IMG/VR virus record: IMGVR_UViG_3300036886_000157
Span: 1-20,672 of that record
Direction: 5' to 3' (one strand)
Length of the DNA stretch: 20,672 nt
Source: a virus
In this document: one piece after another, positions 1 through 6,781 of the stretch
Numbering within the stretch: the first letter of the stretch is position 1
Layout: each line of letters starts with the position of its first letter
Notes under the pieces: generated by a model
The model's input: the letters and a program-made list of their open reading frames with translations, nothing else
Told to the model about the DNA's origin: nothing
The model's database searches: none
Translations under genes and position numbers: made by a program

Positions 1-91
1 ACGAAAAAGGGTACAAGTCCTTAAATCATGTGGAAAAATTGACATTGATCTCACCAAGGGACCAATGCGAATTTACCCATTATAGGAAAGC

Positions 92-99
92 TTTAAATA
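92..99 (+). promoter_or_regulatory. TATA box for the first operon
   Basis: TTTAAATA is centred about 27 bp before a predicted transcript start near 122. A strong ribosome binding site (GTGAGGTGA, 125-133) follows, and then the ATG at 136. The upstream 90 bp hold no gene that I can see. Confidence 0.6.
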
Positions 100-135
100 T
101 AACCTATCACATATTGCTAACTAAGTGAGGTGACA

Positions 136-684
136 ATGACCGATAACAAATTTACTTGTCTGAGATGCGGACACAAATGGAACCCGGCTGCCAAATATAA
201 AGACGACCAAACATACCGGCCAAGACAGTGCCCTGGGTGCGAGTCGGAAGTCTGGTATCGGCTGGAATATGCGCACACATGCGCGATATGTGGGCACGAA
301 TGGATTGGCACCACGCCTCTTCCTAACAACTGTGTTAAATGCCACTCCCGACACTGGAACGACGATGCTGCTAAGGTATGGTTGTCGCGGCACAACGCAC
401 AACAAATGTTGAAGCGGGCTAAAGGCCGGGAGAATGCAAAGTTTCTCGTAGTTGAACGAAAGGTCGATGTCGCTCATATCAAAAGCGCCCATACGATGAA
501 CCAGATTTTCAAAGGATCTAAAAACATATGTTTATCACCAAATGCGAAAGAAATTTGGTGTGACCGGTGCAAATGGGGGTTCGATGTATTTTTGCCAACG
601 CCGCGTAGTTTGATGTGCCCATATTGCGGAGAAAAGAAACGACTGTCAATAAGAAATCCTGGGTGGATGCCGGAGGAATTTTAA
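136..684 (+). CDS. Protein with three zinc ribbons (182 aa)
   Basis: Function unknown. Three Cys4 zinc-ribbon units are visible: C8/C11 with C32/C35, C49/C52 with C66/C69, and a C-terminal pair near C142/C145 and C161/C164. Each first half has a CxxCGHxW or CDRCKWGF flavour, as in small nucleic-acid-binding ribbons. A GTG lies six bases upstream inside the ribosome binding site; the ATG at 136 is preferred because GAGGTGA sits just before it. The stop overlaps the next start (TAATG), so translation is probably coupled. A role in DNA or RNA binding, or as a transcription accessory factor, is inference. Confidence 0.8.
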   Translation: MTDNKFTCLRCGHKWNPAAKYKDDQTYRPRQCPGCESEVWYRLEYAHTCAICGHEWIGTTPLPNNCVKCHSRHWNDDAAKVWLSRHNAQQMLKRAKGRENAKFLVVERKVDVAHIKSAHTMNQIFKGSKNICLSPNAKEIWCDRCKWGFDVFLPTPRSLMCPYCGEKKRLSIRNPGWMPEEF

Positions 685-1196
685 TGCGTGATTTTGGATG
701 TGACCGAGACAGATACATTACATTGAAAAAAAGAACGCTAGGAGAATCGATATGCCTGAGAAACAAAAACGTCGCCCGAATGGTAGCAGTGGAAGATCTT
801 AGCAGAGTACTGGCAGAGGAATATAAATTCTCACTTGACACAGTTTCCACGGATGCGGCCCATGTTTACATCGGTATAATCGACCCGGTTGTAAAGCAGG
901 CGGTTCTCAAGTGTATGGAGCAGGCTATCAAAACCGGTACAAATCCATTCACCAAGGCAAAATTCGCAGAAGGGGGGCTGACTGTTCCACTGATGCGTAA
1001 AATCGTAAACACCGAATCCGCCCGATTAGGCAAACCAATGACGCCGTGGTACACTCGGGTAGACATATTGCTTACACCAGATATCGCCAAGAAATTGCGA
1101 AAAGAAGCGGAGACCAGGGGAGTGTCAATATCTAAACTGAGTCGTATATATATAGCAAACTGTTTATCAAATCGAGGAATCGCCGATGAAAGTTAA
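684..1196 (+). CDS. Unknown protein with C-terminal RHH-like segment (170 aa)
   Basis: The frame is open further upstream, but the ATG at 684 has a GGAGGA ribosome binding site (672-677) and overlaps the previous stop, so I chose it. The first 120 residues match nothing I recognise. The last 45 residues read as a beta-strand (TRVDILLT) followed by two helices (PDIAKKLRKEAETRG and ISKLSRIYIANCLS), the layout of a CopG/Arc-type ribbon-helix-helix domain. It sits between two zinc-ribbon genes and overlaps the next one, suggesting one operon. A DNA-binding regulator is a reasonable inference; RHH proteins normally act as dimers. Confidence 0.75.
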   Translation: MRDFGCDRDRYITLKKRTLGESICLRNKNVARMVAVEDLSRVLAEEYKFSLDTVSTDAAHVYIGIIDPVVKQAVLKCMEQAIKTGTNPFTKAKFAEGGLTVPLMRKIVNTESARLGKPMTPWYTRVDILLTPDIAKKLRKEAETRGVSISKLSRIYIANCLSNRGIADES

Positions 1197-1323
1197 ATGC
1201 CCCAGGTGCAAACGCACTTGGGAGTACACCGGGAAAAAACGAAGCACGCCGACAATCCCCAATTACACCTCATGCTCGCTGTGTAGAGCAAACGTAAGGT
1301 TGCCGGTTGCTCCTTCCAGCTAA
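1186..1323 (+). CDS. Small zinc-ribbon protein (45 aa)
   Basis: A short frame starts with MKVKCPRCKRTWEYTGKK and carries a second CxxC (CSLC) about 23 residues later, giving one Cys4 zinc ribbon. Proteins of this size and pattern (CPRCxRxWEYTG) are common as orphan small zinc ribbons in archaeal genomes and viruses. It overlaps the previous gene by 11 bases and has GAGG upstream. The exact partner is unknown; nucleic-acid or protein binding is inferred from the fold. Confidence 0.75.
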   Translation: MKVKCPRCKRTWEYTGKKRSTPTIPNYTSCSLCRANVRLPVAPSS

Positions 1324-1327
1324 ATCC

Positions 1328-1333
1328 TTTTTT
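1328..1333 (+). terminator. T-tract after the first operon
   Basis: Six T residues follow the stop of the 45-aa zinc-ribbon gene within 10 bases. Archaeal RNA polymerase often terminates at T-tracts without a hairpin. A new TATA box lies 20 bp further on, which fits an operon boundary. Confidence 0.35.
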
Positions 1334-1350
1334 GGGCACCAAGCATCAAC

Positions 1351-1360
1351 TTTTTATATC
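1351..1360 (+). promoter_or_regulatory. TATA box for the replication operon
   Basis: TTTTTATATC is centred about 27 bp upstream of a start site near 1382, which would place GTGAGG (1384-1389) at the 5' end of the message just before the ATG at 1391. No octamer array is present here. Confidence 0.5.
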
Positions 1361-1390
1361 ATACCATACCATTATCGCGCAGGTGAGGTT

Positions 1391-1546
1391 ATGACGAACA
1401 AAAAGAAGCCTTTCGACGAAAGAGCACGGCAGCGAACCCTTACATTTCCTAAAGAGATCGATGATTTTTTAGATACGATACCGGACGGGCAGCGGTCAGG
1501 TTGGGTCATGGATGCGATAAGGCTAAAACGCGATCAATCGGCTTGA
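1391..1546 (+). CDS. Small RHH-like protein (51 aa)
   Basis: The ATG at 1391 follows the ribosome binding site GGTGAGG; in-frame sequence extends upstream but includes the promoter. The protein reads RQRTLTFP (strand), KEIDDFLDTI (helix), then RSGWVMDAIR (helix), the length and order of a minimal ribbon-helix-helix repressor. It is the first gene after its TATA box and precedes the primase-helicase by about 70 bp. It could repress its own replication operon or bind one of the operator arrays elsewhere in the window; both are inference. Confidence 0.7.
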   Translation: MTNKKKPFDERARQRTLTFPKEIDDFLDTIPDGQRSGWVMDAIRLKRDQSA

Positions 1547-1565
1547 AAATAACAGTGAGGTAACG

Positions 1566-1637
1566 ATGACAAGCAATACATTTCAGCGGCGTGCGGGGCA
1601 CCGCGCCTTGAGGAATCATGAGCGCGGAAGAGATTAA
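1566..1637 (+). CDS. Possible 23-aa upstream ORF coupled to the primase
   Basis: ATG at 1566 directly follows GTGAGGTAAC, one of the strongest ribosome binding sites in the window. The frame (MTSNTFQRRAGHRALRNHER...) ends at 1637, so its stop lies 18 bases inside the primase-helicase gene, whose own site (TTGAGG) is weaker. This fits a leader ORF that sets primase translation by coupling. No family is recognised, and the peptide may have no function of its own. Confidence 0.45.
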   Translation: MTSNTFQRRAGHRALRNHERGRD

Positions 1638-4600
1638 GAAATCCCTGGAACTTTTCGTTGCTCCTGGCGGCGTCTGCGAACTGCGGGTACTTGGTGGGAG
1701 GGTCCGAGAGAACGGCGGGTACTTCAACGATCTTGCGAAAATGGCAGAGATTGCCAACGTATTAGACAAAGGCGGCGCGCAGGATGGCATATTTTTTACC
1801 CTGAATGAAATTAAGCCGGATTTGCTGGCCCGGTACAATAACCGACTTTGCCAGACCCGAAAGCCTGAGCTGACTAAGGGATCGGATGTCATAAAACGAC
1901 GCTGGCTTTACGTTGACATCGACATAAAGGGCAAGCTGTCGGGCATTTCTTCGAGGGATTCGGAGCATGCGGAAGCCCTGGAAGAGGCGGCAACCTTCGC
2001 GCGCCGGATGACGGATGATTTTGGATGGCCAGAGCCTGTCTACTGCGACTCGGGAAATGGCGCACACCTGCAATACAGGATCGACTTGCCAAATGAAAAG
2101 GATAGCACCGAACTGGTAAAAAAGACACTCGTGGCGCTGGATCACATCTTCAATCATCCCCGGCTGAATATTGATTCATCTACAAACGACCCCAACCGGA
2201 TTGCGAAGCTCTATGGCACAATGGTTAGGAAGGGCGAAGAAGTCGATGATAGGCATCACCGGCAATCGAGGATAATCACAGTACCGGACGAGCTTGTCGT
2301 GCTCGCCAAAGAGCAAATGGAAGAGCTGGTTAAGCTTCACGAAGCCGCCGTCGGGCCGGTTGAAGCAGAACCTCAGCCTTACAGTGGATTGCCGGGTATG
2401 ATCGACGACATGGGCGTTTGGTTAGAAGGGCATGGGCTGACCTGGAAAAAAACCAAGGGTTCAGAAGTCGGTGGGACGATTTATGTTCTGGATGATTGCC
2501 CAGGGTGCCACGACCAAAAAGGATCTTGTCAGGTAACAAAATTCAAGCCACCCAAAGACGGGCAACACGCCAAATGCCATCATTCAAGTTGCCCTGTAAA
2601 AAATTGGCAGAGTCTCAGGGCAATAGTTGAGCCGGAGTTTAAGGCGAAACCTCAGCAACCCAGGCAGGAACGTGACCAGAACAGACGGGCCAGGCCAGAG
2701 ATGCCGGAGCTGGACCTGGAAGATATTGCCATACCAGAGACGCGTGGAAAAGGCGATGATGCAGAAACTGCCTGGAAATTTTCGCCATCGAGAGCGGCTG
2801 ATTCGATAATTCAGAGGTTCGACATAATCACAACCGAGGATAATAAAATATGGGTTTATCGAGATGGGTATTACTCGGCGGAGTGGTGGGTGCAAATAGT
2901 CGATCTGGTCAATAATATAGCAGGCGACATATTCCTAGTGCGAATGGAAAAGGAGTTAGAGGCAAAAGTGCGCTCAAAGACGCGGGCCAAAGAAGAGATC
3001 TTTAACAATAATCCTTATCTAGCGTGCGTAAAAAATTGCACGATTGACCTGCTGGCGGGCGTTGGAAGGGAACACTCCCCGGAAGACTATCTCACGGATC
3101 AGTTGCCCATAACATACGATCCAACAAAACCATGTCACGAATTCATAAAATATCTGGAAAGCATAACACCCAATGCAATCGACCGACTGACATTGGTAGA
3201 TTATTTAGTAACAATGCTTATCAGGCGACCATTTCCTTACGTATTGTTTCTCCTGGGGCTGGGTCGGAATGGCAAAGGTGTTTATGAGGATATCATGAAT
3301 GCGCTGTTTGGAATAAAAAACGTGCGCCAAATCCCTCCGGCTGAGTTGAGTAAGAACACGTTCGCAAAAGGCTACATCCAAAACGCCAGGGCTTCGGTAG
3401 CGTCTGAAGAAGAAGGCGACGAAGGGAAGATGGTCATTGGAACATCTTTCATGAAACAGGCGTCGGGAAAGGGTGTTATCGACACAGATGTTAAGAATAA
3501 GGACCGAAAGCAGTTCTTAGCCGTCTGTCAATTTGTGGTGTTCTCGAATACAATGCCCTTTATAAAAGATCAATCGATGGGCTGGATTGAGCGGTTTATC
3601 AAAATCGATCTGCCTTACATCTTCGTAAGCAATCCCATAAACCCACTTGAGAAAAAAAGAGATGATGATCTAGCTGAAAAGATAACGTCTCCTGATGAGC
3701 TTTCGGGTATCCTAAACCTGCTCATGTTCAGGGCCAAAGCGATAGGAAAATCGAACACCATCATAAAGAGGCCTGGCCGGGAGATGTTCGACGAATACGC
3801 TAAACAGTCGAATTCATTGCAAACCTTCTGGGAGGCTTTTTGTGAAAACGCAGCAGATAGTTTTGAAGTTGCCTATTGCACCGAAGATCTACACAAGAAT
3901 TATTATACAAAATGGTGCATAGCGACAGGTTCGGATATGGCAGCCTTAAAAGATTTTGGAGGTTTCCTTAAAAGAAATTGTGGAAGAAGACCACCAGTAA
4001 AAAGGTCTTTTCCAGAATATAGCGACATTAGAAAATATGGTTATACCGGATTATCTTTCGATAGAGAGCTTTGTTTATCGGTTATAACTTCCTCTATTAA
4101 GGATAAAGAGACTGACTATAGTCTGAGTAAGTCTGAGTGTAAAGAGAATATAGGTAGTGTAGTAGATAGCGGTTGTCCGGGTTGTCCGAGTGGTCTGAGT
4201 GAAATATGGCGGTTCATGTGTAAGGGTACTTTTACACTTACGTCCTATAGAGGAGTTCAAAATCACGCAGTCCAGACGGACAATCGGACTATCGATGACA
4301 AGCGACCCCTAGAAAATGAAAACGTCGAAAATCACTCGGATCAGAAGCCGGACATCGATAGCAGTGAACCAATCGTTTACAAAGAACGCGGCGGCAAGCA
4401 TAAGGCTGATCTTGTGTGCGGTCGGATACTTCAAGACCAGGTTGTAGATGGCATTCTCTACAAGGCTGACCAGGTGGTCTATTTAGAAAAACGCATTGCA
4501 GAGCAACTATACATGAAGCCTATCAAGTCGGCTGGATGTAAGAGCTGCGGAAAACCTGTTGTTCCATGGGGCGGAAGAGAGGACTTCTGCAAGGCGTGTT

Positions 4601-4692
4601 ATCGCGAGATGGCCCAAGTAAAGGATGAGGAAGTCATCAGCATGTCCGTCCTGGGGCCTAATCAAGGCAACGCTGAGAGATCGATGCCATGA
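1618..4692 (+). CDS. Primase-polymerase fused to a D5/SF3-type helicase (1024 aa)
   Basis: Replication protein that would prime and unwind viral DNA. The N-terminus resembles archaeo-eukaryotic primases: YVDID with D100 and D102 (metal ligands), SGNGAHL with H150, and D186 in IDSSTNDPNRIAKL. A cysteine-rich segment follows (C294, C297, C304, C320, C325), probably zinc binding. A D5-type superfamily 3 ATPase then appears: Walker A GLGRNGKG near 547-554, an acidic ASEEEGD segment consistent with Walker B, and a sensor-like VVFSNTMP segment. A further Cys4 motif lies at C974, C977, C991 and C994. The start at 1618 has GAGG upstream. The primase-helicase fusion is common in viruses and plasmids; the C-terminal zinc motif is less usual. 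Iterons lie about 280 bp downstream. Confidence 0.88.
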   Translation: MSAEEIKKSLELFVAPGGVCELRVLGGRVRENGGYFNDLAKMAEIANVLDKGGAQDGIFFTLNEIKPDLLARYNNRLCQTRKPELTKGSDVIKRRWLYVDIDIKGKLSGISSRDSEHAEALEEAATFARRMTDDFGWPEPVYCDSGNGAHLQYRIDLPNEKDSTELVKKTLVALDHIFNHPRLNIDSSTNDPNRIAKLYGTMVRKGEEVDDRHHRQSRIITVPDELVVLAKEQMEELVKLHEAAVGPVEAEPQPYSGLPGMIDDMGVWLEGHGLTWKKTKGSEVGGTIYVLDDCPGCHDQKGSCQVTKFKPPKDGQHAKCHHSSCPVKNWQSLRAIVEPEFKAKPQQPRQERDQNRRARPEMPELDLEDIAIPETRGKGDDAETAWKFSPSRAADSIIQRFDIITTEDNKIWVYRDGYYSAEWWVQIVDLVNNIAGDIFLVRMEKELEAKVRSKTRAKEEIFNNNPYLACVKNCTIDLLAGVGREHSPEDYLTDQLPITYDPTKPCHEFIKYLESITPNAIDRLTLVDYLVTMLIRRPFPYVLFLLGLGRNGKGVYEDIMNALFGIKNVRQIPPAELSKNTFAKGYIQNARASVASEEEGDEGKMVIGTSFMKQASGKGVIDTDVKNKDRKQFLAVCQFVVFSNTMPFIKDQSMGWIERFIKIDLPYIFVSNPINPLEKKRDDDLAEKITSPDELSGILNLLMFRAKAIGKSNTIIKRPGREMFDEYAKQSNSLQTFWEAFCENAADSFEVAYCTEDLHKNYYTKWCIATGSDMAALKDFGGFLKRNCGRRPPVKRSFPEYSDIRKYGYTGLSFDRELCLSVITSSIKDKETDYSLSKSECKENIGSVVDSGCPGCPSGLSEIWRFMCKGTFTLTSYRGVQNHAVQTDNRTIDDKRPLENENVENHSDQKPDIDSSEPIVYKERGGKHKADLVCGRILQDQVVDGILYKADQVVYLEKRIAEQLYMKPIKSAGCKSCGKPVVPWGGREDFCKACYREMAQVKDEEVISMSVLGPNQGNAERSMP

Positions 4693-4970
4693 ATGGGTGT
4701 AATTATGTCAGGAAAGCCGAGTCTCGCCTTGAGGCTATAACGGGCCTTTACGACGATATGGAGAAAATGAAGCGATATTTCCGTTGCATTGTCTCTATGG
4801 GCCGGGAAGAAGCCAGCGAGATGGCTGAGATAGAGATCCCCGAGGGCAAGACTCAAGAAGAGGCCGAAGAGATGGCCGGAGACGAGATGTTACCAGATCT
4901 GCTGGCTAACAACGTGGATAGCTGGACCAGGGAGATCAGCCGAGAGGAGTATAAGAAGGAGATGAATTAG
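4689..4970 (+). CDS. Small acidic helical protein (93 aa)
   Basis: The start overlaps the primase-helicase stop (ATGA), so it is the last gene of the same operon. The protein is rich in Glu, Met and Lys and looks largely helical, with a run of heptad-like Glu/Ala/Met residues in the middle. No family is recognised. Position suggests a replication accessory factor, but this is inference. Its stop codon touches the first iteron. Confidence 0.7.
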   Translation: MNGCNYVRKAESRLEAITGLYDDMEKMKRYFRCIVSMGREEASEMAEIEIPEGKTQEEAEEMAGDEMLPDLLANNVDSWTREISREEYKKEMN

Positions 4971-4999
4971 TAACCATTACCAATATTTTTCTGATAACT

Positions 5000-5125
5000 G
5001 TTGTCGATAAATAAGAATTTTCGTGTAACTATTATCAATATCAGCATTCGATTTGCGTAATAGTTATCGATAAATAAGAATTTTCGTGTAACTATTATCA
5101 ATATCAGCATTCGATTTGCGTAATA
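5000..5125. repeat. 63-bp tandem duplication inside the iteron array
   Basis: Bases 5000-5062 and 5063-5125 are identical except at one position (GTTGTCG versus GTTATCG). A third, diverged and shorter unit (53 bp) follows from 5126. The near identity indicates a recent duplication within an older iteron field, and copy number may vary between relatives. Confidence 0.9.
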
Positions 5126-5212
5126 GTTATCGATAAACAAACGATTCAAGTAACCGTTATTGATATTTATATGTAATAGTTATCGATAAAGCCGGGATTT
5201 TAGTAACCAATA

Positions 5213-5240
5213 CTATTAAATACTAGTAACGATTACTAGT
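5213..5240 (+). promoter_or_regulatory. TATA-like box and palindromic operator
   Basis: ATTAAATA (about 5214-5221) could act as a TATA box with a start near 5245, making the gene at 5246 leaderless. Between them is a perfect inverted repeat, ACTAGTAA-CGA-TTACTAGT (5222-5240), that ends 5 bp before the ATG. Its location over the initiation region is typical of a repressor site. The last iteron overlaps it. Confidence 0.55.
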
Positions 5241-5245
5241 GAAGC

Positions 5246-5557
5246 ATGGGACGATACAAAATCCGAGGGGCCTTGATTGGAGTGCGTCTTTCGTTGGAGG
5301 ACGACCCCAAATTCCGGGCGGCGTCGATTAGTGCTGGGTATGATCACCCTGCAAAATATCTTAAAATGTTGGCGGAGGAATCTTTGCGATCGGTGAGCAA
5401 GTTGGATCTGTTGGAGGAGTTGCCATCCGTCCTCTGGCCAGGTAATGTGGAAAAGCTCTGTGAAATATCGAAGAGAGGCAATGGGGACGCTTTTAATGCG
5501 GAACTGTGTCGTTTCCTGGACGAATACCTAGCACTGAGTGATGAAGGCAACGAGTAG
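5246..5557 (+). CDS. RHH-like DNA-binding protein, candidate iteron binder (103 aa)
   Basis: No named family is recognised with certainty. Residues about 9-45 read as a strand (IGVRLSL), a helix (PKFRAASISAG) and a second helix (HPAKYLKMLAEESLRS), matching a ribbon-helix-helix layout; a helical C-terminal half could mediate oligomers. No good ribosome binding site precedes the ATG, and the TATA-like box position suggests a leaderless message. The gene lies directly downstream of the iterons and its start is covered by a perfect palindrome, so I infer that the product binds this region and represses itself, as plasmid CopG or ParG-like proteins do. Confidence 0.7.
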   Translation: MGRYKIRGALIGVRLSLEDDPKFRAASISAGYDHPAKYLKMLAEESLRSVSKLDLLEELPSVLWPGNVEKLCEISKRGNGDAFNAELCRFLDEYLALSDEGNE

Positions 5558-5573
5558 GTTCGCCGCAGCGAAC
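5558..5573 (+). other. Intergenic hairpin before a GAGGTAAC site
   Basis: GTTCGC-CGCA-GCGAAC forms a 6-bp stem with a four-base loop, directly after the stop of the preceding gene and directly before GAGGTAAC. Similar hairpins precede GAGGTAAC sites at 14235-14252 and 19274-19292. It may act on RNA processing, partial termination or ribosome access. Confidence 0.5.
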
Positions 5574-5589
5574 AACGAGGTAACGAGAA

Positions 5590-6309
5590 ATGATCGATAT
5601 CCACATTTCATGTGAAGCCGACGAGATCCCGGCAGCCCGAGAGTTGCTGGCTGGGATGTTTGTCCAGGCTGATAAGCGCCTGGACGACGAACCAACCGCA
5701 AGTGACCATCGCGTACCTGTAAAGGTCGTGGAAGTTTCAGACACCGTTTTACCAGTGGGCGCGGACGTCGCCGTGGGTGTAGCGACACCCACCAAAGTAA
5801 AACGTGAGAAGGTCGCCCTGACCGATGCCCAGAAAGCCGAAATCCTGGCGCTCCATGACAAGGGGATGTCTGACAAGGATATCAAGGCGAAATTGAACCT
5901 GCCAGATGGTCGCCAGGTACACGGTGTCACTTGGCGGGGTAATCACACAGCCGATCCCGAGCAAGTGGAGATGTTGCCCGATGATCTGACCAGCAAAATA
6001 CTGAAGCTCAAGGATATTGGCTGCTCCAACCGGGAGATCAAAGACCGCCTGGGCGAGAAGAACGCCAAGCTGATCCGGGCCACCGTGAAAGCTGATGTCA
6101 AGAAAGAGATCGCAGCGGCGATCTCAAAGGACATGCCCACTTCAACCATGCCACTGAAAACCACCCGGCGCATTCTAGCCCTGGCTGATGAGAAGCTGAC
6201 GCCCAGCTCGATCTCGGACGCCCTGGAAGAAGAGTTCGGGCTGGTCGTATCCGAGGCTGAGATAATGGATGTGATCACCATGAACGATAAAGGGATGATT
6301 GAATCTTAA
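5590..6309 (+). CDS. Protein with three tandem helix-turn-helix units (239 aa)
   Basis: After an N-terminal region of about 75 residues with no recognisable motif, three related helical segments follow at about 77-117, 131-168 and 190-232. Each begins with a helix (AEILALHDKG, SKILKLKDIG, RRILALADEK) followed by S-x-x-x-I and a second helix, as in resolvase or homeodomain-like helix-turn-helix domains. Start at 5590 is supported by CGAGGTAACGAG. It is probably a DNA-binding protein that reads an extended or repeated site. The adjacent iteron array is a candidate target, but this is inference. Confidence 0.75.
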   Translation: MIDIHISCEADEIPAARELLAGMFVQADKRLDDEPTASDHRVPVKVVEVSDTVLPVGADVAVGVATPTKVKREKVALTDAQKAEILALHDKGMSDKDIKAKLNLPDGRQVHGVTWRGNHTADPEQVEMLPDDLTSKILKLKDIGCSNREIKDRLGEKNAKLIRATVKADVKKEIAAAISKDMPTSTMPLKTTRRILALADEKLTPSSISDALEEEFGLVVSEAEIMDVITMNDKGMIES

Positions 6310-6428
6310 CACCCCAATCGTTCGCTAATCTCTTTTATTCTTTTCCCATAATAAATAGGATCTTCTTCTTCATGATCAATCATCCAAACAAGGGTTTTGT
6401 TTAAGAGTGCTTCGTATTTGGGGGTCAA
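6306..6428 (-). CDS. Small unknown protein, TTG start (40 aa)
   Basis: On the minus strand a frame starts at a TTG two bases beyond the stop of the upstream gene and reads (M)TPKYEALLNKTLVWMIDHEEE, with IYYGKRIKEISERLG near its end. The composition is protein-like rather than random. Its stop overlaps the stop of the convergent triple-HTH gene. The non-ATG start and small size keep confidence moderate. No family is assigned. Confidence 0.45.
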   Translation of the reverse strand: MTPKYEALLNKTLVWMIDHEEEDPIYYGKRIKEISERLGC

Positions 6429-6429
6429 T

Positions 6430-6594
6430 TTAGATCACTTTTCCCAAAGCTCTAAAAGCTTCTTCGGCCAAATGAAGCTCTTCTTCAGTGAGCTGATCTT
6501 CTCCTTTCTCAGTATCATCCTCATCCTCAAATGAATCATCGCTCTGGCTGTCGTAGCTTCTCTGAGCTTCTCGCATTGAATCATCAAAGGACAT
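6430..6594 (-). CDS. Small acidic protein (54 aa)
   Basis: The ATG at 6594 on the minus strand is preceded by GAGGGTGA at 6601-6608, a near-perfect ribosome binding site. The product is strongly acidic, with a central run of Asp and Glu (DDSFEDEDDTEKGEDQ) and a helical end (EEELHLAEEAFRALGKVI). Acidic small viral proteins often bind host proteins or mimic DNA; that is only a suggestion here. It lies downstream of a palindrome and of an octamer-array promoter. Confidence 0.65.
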   Translation of the reverse strand: MSFDDSMREAQRSYDSQSDDSFEDEDDTEKGEDQLTEEELHLAEEAFRALGKVI

Positions 6595-6608
6595 CTTTAT
6601 TCACCCTC

Positions 6609-6630
6609 GCATTCGCTCGCGAGCGAATGC
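6609..6630. other. Perfect 22-bp palindrome
   Basis: The two 11-base arms, GCATTCGCTCG and CGAGCGAATGC, are exact reverse complements with no spacer. It lies in the predicted leader of the leftward 54-aa gene, between a GAGGTAAC-type site (6634-6643, minus strand) and the GAGGGTGA site used by that gene. It could be an operator or an RNA hairpin. Confidence 0.8.
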
Positions 6631-6675
6631 CTTGTTACCTCACGTTTTGCCATAACCTATCCTATGGAAGTCATA

Positions 6676-6683
6676 GTATTTAA
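6676..6683 (-). promoter_or_regulatory. Leftward TATA box next to an octamer array
   Basis: On the minus strand the box reads TTAAATAC, two to three bases beyond the last octamer unit. The predicted start is near 6652, upstream of the 54-aa gene. It shares the octamer array at 6689-6728 with the rightward promoter. Confidence 0.55.
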
Positions 6684-6688
6684 GGATA

Positions 6689-6728
6689 TTGCTACATGGC
6701 AAAATTGCAACCTTGCAACGTGGAAAAG
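6689..6728. repeat. Octamer array A, five tandem 8-bp units
   Basis: Units begin at 6689, 6697, 6705, 6713 and 6721 with no gaps. The two central units are TTGCAACC and TTGCAACG; the others are variants (TTGCTACA, TGGCAAAA, TGGAAAAG). The core TTGCAA is palindromic, so the array reads in both directions. A rightward TATA box abuts one end and a leftward one lies at the other. Confidence 0.85.
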
Positions 6729-6737
6729 TATATATAG
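6729..6737 (+). promoter_or_regulatory. Rightward TATA box (TATATATAG)
   Basis: The box directly follows array A and is the same as the box after array C (13062-13070), including the bases TATATATAGAGG. Predicted start near 6760, leaving a leader of about 22 bases with GTGAGGTAAC before the ATG at 6782. Confidence 0.7.
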
Positions 6738-6781
6738 AGGGAACGATATAATGAGGAGTACTAAGAAGTGAGGTAACAGAA

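Larger units (their letters stand above)
4970..5242. repeat. Iteron array, about ten GTAA-type repeats
   Basis: The segment is AT-rich and has no gene. A 17-bp motif, roughly GTAAYNRTTATCRATAA, recurs at 4970, 4994, 5025, 5057, 5088, 5120, 5150, 5173, 5203 and 5226; the last two are partial. Start-to-start spacings are 24, 31, 32, 31, 32, 30, 23, 30 and 23 bp, close to either three or just over two helical turns, so copies would lie on the same face of the DNA. It sits between the primase-helicase operon and an RHH-like gene. Candidate replication origin, partition site or operator. Confidence 0.8.

Noticed and set aside
751-801. 16-codon frame at ATG 751 with AGGAGA upstream
   Set aside because: Too short, lies inside the 170-aa gene in another frame and shows no sign of a frameshift.
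4967-5149. Leftward frame with repeated protein segments over the iterons
   Set aside because: The repetition at protein level only reflects the 63-bp DNA duplication; the stretch is AT-rich, non-coding in style and has no start signal.
4970-5242. CRISPR array
   Set aside because: The near-identical 63-bp units include the would-be spacers, and the motif spacing varies; no cas gene is nearby.
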